DNA from: Bauldia sp.
Lineage (GTDB): Bacteria; Pseudomonadota; Alphaproteobacteria; Rhizobiales; Kaistiaceae
Assembly: GCA_020442095.1 (NCBI GenBank)
Contig: JAGRKY010000624.1
Span: 1-6,880, forward strand
Direction: 5' to 3'
DNA length: 6,880 nucleotides
Part shown: in pieces, positions 3,830 to 6,880 of the stretch
Position numbering within the stretch: position 1 is the first letter of the stretch
Layout of the letters: every line of letters starts with the position of its first letter
Program-made: the position numbers and the translations under genes
The notes under the pieces: generated by a model
Told to the model about the DNA's origin: nothing
The model's database searches: none
Seen by the model: the letters and a program-made list of their open reading frames with translations, nothing else

Positions 3830-6720
3830 CGCGATACGGGGACGCCGCGCTCCGGCTCCTCGAGAATGGCTACCTCCCTCTCCCGATCGTTCCGGGCGAG
3901 AAGCGGCCGGCGCCGATGCGCTGGTCGAGCACATCCATCGATGCCGCCGTCGTCGGGCATTGGACGAATGCCTATCCCGAGCACGGCATCGGGCTACGCG
4001 CCGGAACCCTCGTCGCCGTCGACATCGACCTACTCGATCCCGATCTCGCGCATCACTTCGACTGCCTGGCCCGCGAGCGGCTCGGCGACACCTTGGTGCG
4101 GGTCGGGCGGTGGCCGAAGCGGCTGAGGCTCTACCGCACCGAGGTCCCTTTCGCCAAGATGCGCGCCGGAAGCGTGGAGATTCTCGGCCTCGGCCAGCAA
4201 CTCGTCGCCTTCGGCATTCACCCAGACACCCGCCAACCCTACTACTGGCCGTTCGGCGAGACGCCGCTCGATGTACCGCTTGAACGCTTGCCCTTGGTCG
4301 ATACCGAGGCCTGCGGGCGCTTTCTCGGCGAGATCGCCGCCGTTTCGCCGGGCAGGGCCTCCCGCCGCGCACACCGCAAATCATCGCAGCCGGCTGAACC
4401 TGTCCGTGCCGAAGGCGGCCGCATCGTCGACGGCCGCGACGGCTGGCTTTCCGCCATCGCCTATCATGTCGTTCACGACGCCCTGGACGCCGGGCAGCCG
4501 CTCCACCGGACGCGTCTCGCCGCCGTCGTCTGGGAGCGCTTCGCCGCCACCGCCGACCTCACCCGTCCCGCGCGGCACGGTGCCGGCTATGCCCTCGCAG
4601 ATGCCGAGCGGAAGGTTGCGGACAAGCTGCGGCTGCTTGCCGACAATCGGCTCCCCGCCCGTTCGGCGCCGGCACCCGATGCCCGGTATCGCCCTCCCGA
4701 CCTCGGCGCAGCGGCGGCCCGCCAGCGCCTCGACCGGCTCCTGGCCTCGGCCTGTTCGCGGATCGAGGATCATCTCGGGAATCCGGGCCCGGCCCCGCCG
4801 CGGATCGGCGTCAGGGCGACCGTCGGTCTCGGAAAGACTACCCTGGCCCGAAAACATCTTCTCGCGCTCCGAGACCGTCTCGTTGCCGCAGATCTGCCGG
4901 CCCGGCTGCTATTGCTGACGCCGTCACTCGCGCTCGCGGAGGAAGCCGCGACGGCCTGGCGAGCCGAAGGTCTTCGCGTCGCGGTGCTCCGTGGCTACGA
5001 GGCCGGGGATCCCGCGACCGGCGCGCCGATGTGCCAGGATCTCGCAGCGGTCCGTACAGCCGTCGAGGCGCGGCTCGACGTGCACGAGACCGCCTGTGCC
5101 AGTGCCGGCCGCCGGTGCCGGTTCTTCGAGGATTGCAGCAAGCAGCGGAACCGCGACGAGGTGGCGAAGGCCGAGGTCGTCGTCGCCGCCCACCAGGCGC
5201 TCTACAGCGGATTCGCCGTCGACGCGGGGAGCTTCGCGGCCATGATCATCGACGAGGGTTTCTGGGCAAGCGCCCTGCAGGAGGACCGGCGGTTCGATCT
5301 CGAAACGCTCGCCCACGAGCTTCTGGACCGTTCGCTCGGTCGTCAGGAAGGCGCCGTGGCAGATCTCCACGATCTCCGACGTCGCGCGGTCACTGCCTTC
5401 GCGGATGTGGGGCCGGTATCTCGGACGGCCCTCTCGCGGGCCGGGCTGAATGCCGAGGCCTGCCGGCTTGCGGCCGGGCTGGAGGCGCGCCGGATCCGGA
5501 GGCCGGGGCTCTATCCCGGGATGCCCCTTTGCGACCGCAAGCAAGCGGCGGCGCGGGTGGCGGTGAACGCCCGGACCCATGACCTGATCGGCCTCTGGAA
5601 CGCCATGGCCGACCTGGCGGAAGGGACAGCGGAACATGACGGCCGGCTGCTGAGAACCTCGGGCAACGAGGTGGTCGTCTCCGGCTTGCGGGCGATCCAC
5701 CCGACATTGCGGGACCAGCCAATCCTGCATCTCGATGCGACGCTTCGCCCAGGTCTCGCCCTTCGTGTCCTGCCCGGTCTGGAGGTGGTGGAGGCCGAGG
5801 CTGCCATGCCGCACATGGAACTGCACCTCGTCGCCGGAAGCTTCGGCAAGGGTGTCCTGTGCCCCGATCCGGCGCTGTCCGCCACGGAAGCGCAACGGCG
5901 GGCCAATCGCCTGGAGGAGGTGGTGACCTACGTACGGTGGCTGGCCCGCCGCCTCTCGCCTGTGCTCGTGGTCACCTACAAGGACTGCGAACATGTCTTC
6001 GCCGGTATCCCCGGAGTGTCGACCGGCCACTTCAACGCCATCGCCGGCCTGGACGGCTACAGGGACGTTCGGCTCCTCGTCGTCGTCGGCCGGCCTTTGC
6101 CCTCCGACCTGGCGCTGGCGCCTCTCTCCAGGGCATTGTTCGGGCATCAGCCGGCGGGTGGCTACACGACGCGGCTCGGCGGCATCAGAATGCGGGACGG
6201 GAGCAGCCGGGCGGTGCGGGTCGCGGCGCACGAGGACGAGACCGCCGAGATCATCCGCGCTGCGATCTCCGACGACGAGGTCCTGCAGGCGATCGGGCGC
6301 GGGCGGGGCGTGAACCGGACGGCCAGGAATCCTCTCGAGGTGCATGTGCTTGCCGACGTGGCGCTGCCGCTTGTCCATGACCGCCTTCTTGCCTGGGAGG
6401 CGGTGCGTCCCGACCTCTTCCAGCGCATGCTGCTCGCCGGCATGGCCGTCGACAGCCCGGGCGACGCGCTGCTCCTGCACCCGGGGTTCTTTCCCGGCAG
6501 CGCCGCGGCCGAGAAGGCGTTCCAGCGGGAGGGATTTGGCGGACATTTCCCTATAAGAGATCTCTATAGGGAAATGTCCGTGAAATCGGCTGCCTATCGT
6601 CGGCTCGGGCGGGGACGTTCCTGGCAGCGCGCGTGGTGGATCGATGGCGACGACAAGACCGCCATAGAGAGGCTCGAAGCGGCTCTAGGGCATCTGGCGG
6701 TGTGGCGCGATGACGGCTGA
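3826..6720 (+). CDS. Prim-pol (bifunctional DNA primase/polymerase) fused to SF2-like helicase, 964 aa
   Basis: The protein likely synthesises primers and unwinds DNA at an element origin. Numbering is from ATG 3826. Residues 1-175 are a prim-pol (archaeo-eukaryotic primase) domain: GEKRPAP near residue 26, VDID with metal ligands D66 and D68, E118, and FGIHPDTRQPYYW with H132. Residues about 200-285 are helical, like primase-linked accessory regions. A helicase follows: Walker A ATVGLGKT (331-338), then LLLLTPSLALAEE, four cysteines (C403, C424, C431, C437), motif II IIDEGF (D476, E477), LDAT (637-640), and arginine-rich motif VI QAIGRGRG (821-828). An upstream in-frame ATG (3745) would give 991 aa, but its extra 27 residues look non-coding and lack a ribosome binding site. 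The cysteines sit where XPD/DinG-type helicases bind an iron-sulfur cluster. Residues 906-918 are encoded by a large palindrome. Confidence 0.87.
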   Translation: MTRYGDAALRLLENGYLPLPIVPGEKRPAPMRWSSTSIDAAVVGHWTNAYPEHGIGLRAGTLVAVDIDLLDPDLAHHFDCLARERLGDTLVRVGRWPKRLRLYRTEVPFAKMRAGSVEILGLGQQLVAFGIHPDTRQPYYWPFGETPLDVPLERLPLVDTEACGRFLGEIAAVSPGRASRRAHRKSSQPAEPVRAEGGRIVDGRDGWLSAIAYHVVHDALDAGQPLHRTRLAAVVWERFAATADLTRPARHGAGYALADAERKVADKLRLLADNRLPARSAPAPDARYRPPDLGAAAARQRLDRLLASACSRIEDHLGNPGPAPPRIGVRATVGLGKTTLARKHLLALRDRLVAADLPARLLLLTPSLALAEEAATAWRAEGLRVAVLRGYEAGDPATGAPMCQDLAAVRTAVEARLDVHETACASAGRRCRFFEDCSKQRNRDEVAKAEVVVAAHQALYSGFAVDAGSFAAMIIDEGFWASALQEDRRFDLETLAHELLDRSLGRQEGAVADLHDLRRRAVTAFADVGPVSRTALSRAGLNAEACRLAAGLEARRIRRPGLYPGMPLCDRKQAAARVAVNARTHDLIGLWNAMADLAEGTAEHDGRLLRTSGNEVVVSGLRAIHPTLRDQPILHLDATLRPGLALRVLPGLEVVEAEAAMPHMELHLVAGSFGKGVLCPDPALSATEAQRRANRLEEVVTYVRWLARRLSPVLVVTYKDCEHVFAGIPGVSTGHFNAIAGLDGYRDVRLLVVVGRPLPSDLALAPLSRALFGHQPAGGYTTRLGGIRMRDGSSRAVRVAAHEDETAEIIRAAISDDEVLQAIGRGRGVNRTARNPLEVHVLADVALPLVHDRLLAWEAVRPDLFQRMLLAGMAVDSPGDALLLHPGFFPGSAAAEKAFQREGFGGHFPIRDLYREMSVKSAAYRRLGRGRSWQRAWWIDGDDKTAIERLEAALGHLAVWRDDG
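6533..6587. repeat. Large inverted repeat inside the 3' end of the primase gene
   Basis: GGACATTTCCCTATA (6541-6555) and TATAGGGAAATGTCC (6565-6579) are perfect 15-bp complements. On the same axis C6540 pairs with G6580, and GATTT (6533-6537) pairs with AAATC (6583-6587), with two non-Watson-Crick positions between. The centre contains its own palindrome GAGATCTC (6557-6564), offset by one base. The repeat is far more AT-rich than its surroundings and is translated in frame as GHFPIRDLYREMS using ATA, AGA and AGG codons. It could be a protein-binding site, a replication or recombination site, or an in-frame palindromic insertion. Confidence 0.85.
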
Positions 6721-6726
6721 CCGATT

Positions 6727-6760
6727 GTCACCTGATGTCAGCCGCCTTCAGAAAGCGTCA
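6727..6760. repeat. Helically phased (G/T)TCA repeats upstream of a candidate promoter
   Basis: GTCA, GTCA, TTCA and GTCA begin at 6727, 6737, 6747 and 6757, exactly 10 bases apart. They therefore face the same side of the helix and end four bases before the proposed -35. The arrangement would suit a multimeric regulator, but the words are short and chance is possible. Confidence 0.35.
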
Positions 6761-6763
6761 TGG

Positions 6764-6792
6764 TTACAATGGCTTGCACGCTCTGATAGAAT
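6764..6792 (+). promoter_or_regulatory. Candidate promoter of the right-edge gene
   Basis: TAGAAT (6787-6792) matches the -10 consensus at five of six positions and is preceded by TG one base away, giving the extended -10 form TGATAGAAT. A poor -35 (TTACAA, 6764-6769) lies 17 bases upstream. The start codon at 6852 is about 60 bases downstream. A weak -35 with an extended -10 and upstream repeats would fit an activated promoter. Confidence 0.4.
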
Positions 6793-6851
6793 GCCCTTGA
6801 CGCCCCGGACCGGTGCCGCGAATGCCGCTCCCGGGGCCAAGAGGAGCCACG

Positions 6852-6880
6852 ATGCCCGTCCGCCTGCACCAGATCGAGAC
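6852..6880 (+). CDS. 5' end of a plus-strand gene cut by the window edge
   Basis: Nine full codons are visible, reading MPVRLHQIE. GAGGAG (6841-6846) lies five bases before the ATG, a strong ribosome binding site, and a candidate promoter lies upstream. The product cannot be identified from so few residues. It follows the primase on the same strand but appears to have its own promoter. Confidence 0.55.

Larger units (their letters stand above)
6721..6851. other. Intergenic region between the primase and the right-edge gene
   Basis: This 131-bp region is less GC-rich at its left side. It holds four (G/T)TCA words at 10-bp steps (6727-6760), a candidate promoter (6764-6792) and an inverted repeat GCCCCGG (6802-6808) / CCGGGGC (6831-6837) with a 22-base loop just before the next ribosome binding site. 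No GC stem with a U-tract follows the primase stop, so no intrinsic terminator is visible. Confidence 0.4.

Noticed and set aside
3486..4283. Plus-strand 265-codon frame overlapping the HTH gene and primase start
   Set aside because: Its product is a low-complexity Arg/Pro/Gly chain typical of a shifted frame, and it conflicts with the well-supported HTH and prim-pol genes.
4924..6546. Minus-strand open frame of 540 codons opposite the helicase
   Set aside because: The plus strand shows clear helicase motifs across the same span. The antisense product is rich in Arg, Pro and Gly with no recognisable domain.
6802..6837. GCCCCGG/CCGGGGC inverted repeat as a terminator after the primase
   Set aside because: The loop is 22 bases and no U-tract follows. 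It lies downstream of the candidate promoter, so at most it is a 5' leader structure.

Overview
The window is GC-rich DNA with strong G/C bias at third codon positions. The protein types present (a primase-polymerase/helicase with an adjacent private sigma-70 factor, and a small ORF of the kind that travels with DUF2924 and recombinase genes) suggest an alphaproteobacterium, most likely from the Rhodospirillales/Rhizobiales sphere. The gene content looks like accessory DNA (integrative element, genomic island or plasmid backbone) rather than core chromosome. No rRNA, tRNA, CRISPR array or complete insertion sequence is visible.

Layout. (1) Positions 1-221, minus strand: a small conserved-looking ORF is coupled by an ATGA overlap to the first seven codons of a gene that runs off the left edge and may be a DUF2924 protein. 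In many alphaproteobacterial islands such genes sit beside a serine recombinase. (2) Positions 222-364: a 143-bp divergent intergenic region with short direct repeats and a small palindrome. (3) Positions 365-2501, plus strand: two overlapping genes that I cannot assign to a family. The second has a cysteine cluster near its N-terminus and what looks like an OmpR-type winged helix at its C-terminus. (4) Positions 2502-2601: a short gap with two hairpins, the second of which buries the ribosome-binding site of the next gene. (5) Positions 2602-6720, plus strand: a compact apparent operon of a small sigma-70-like factor, a 116-aa conserved-type hypothetical protein, a 64-aa AlpA/excisionase-like helix-turn-helix protein, and a large protein joining an N-terminal prim-pol domain to an SF2-like helicase. 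(6) Positions 6721-6851: an intergenic region with a 10-bp-phased GTCA repeat, a candidate extended -10 promoter and a hairpin, leading into a new plus-strand gene cut by the right edge.

Working model (inference): region 5 is the replication and regulation cassette of a mobile element. The sigma factor would drive element genes, the HTH protein would act as excision factor or repressor, and the primase-helicase would start element replication. Region 1 is the edge of a recombination module. The two unknown genes between them occupy the position where cargo is often found. The most striking non-coding signal is a perfect 15+15-bp, AT-rich inverted repeat inside the 3' end of the primase gene. 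It extends to about 55 bp with imperfections and uses codons (ATA, AGA, AGG) unlike the rest of the gene. Translation-control hairpins also recur at start codons or Shine-Dalgarno sites of three genes.
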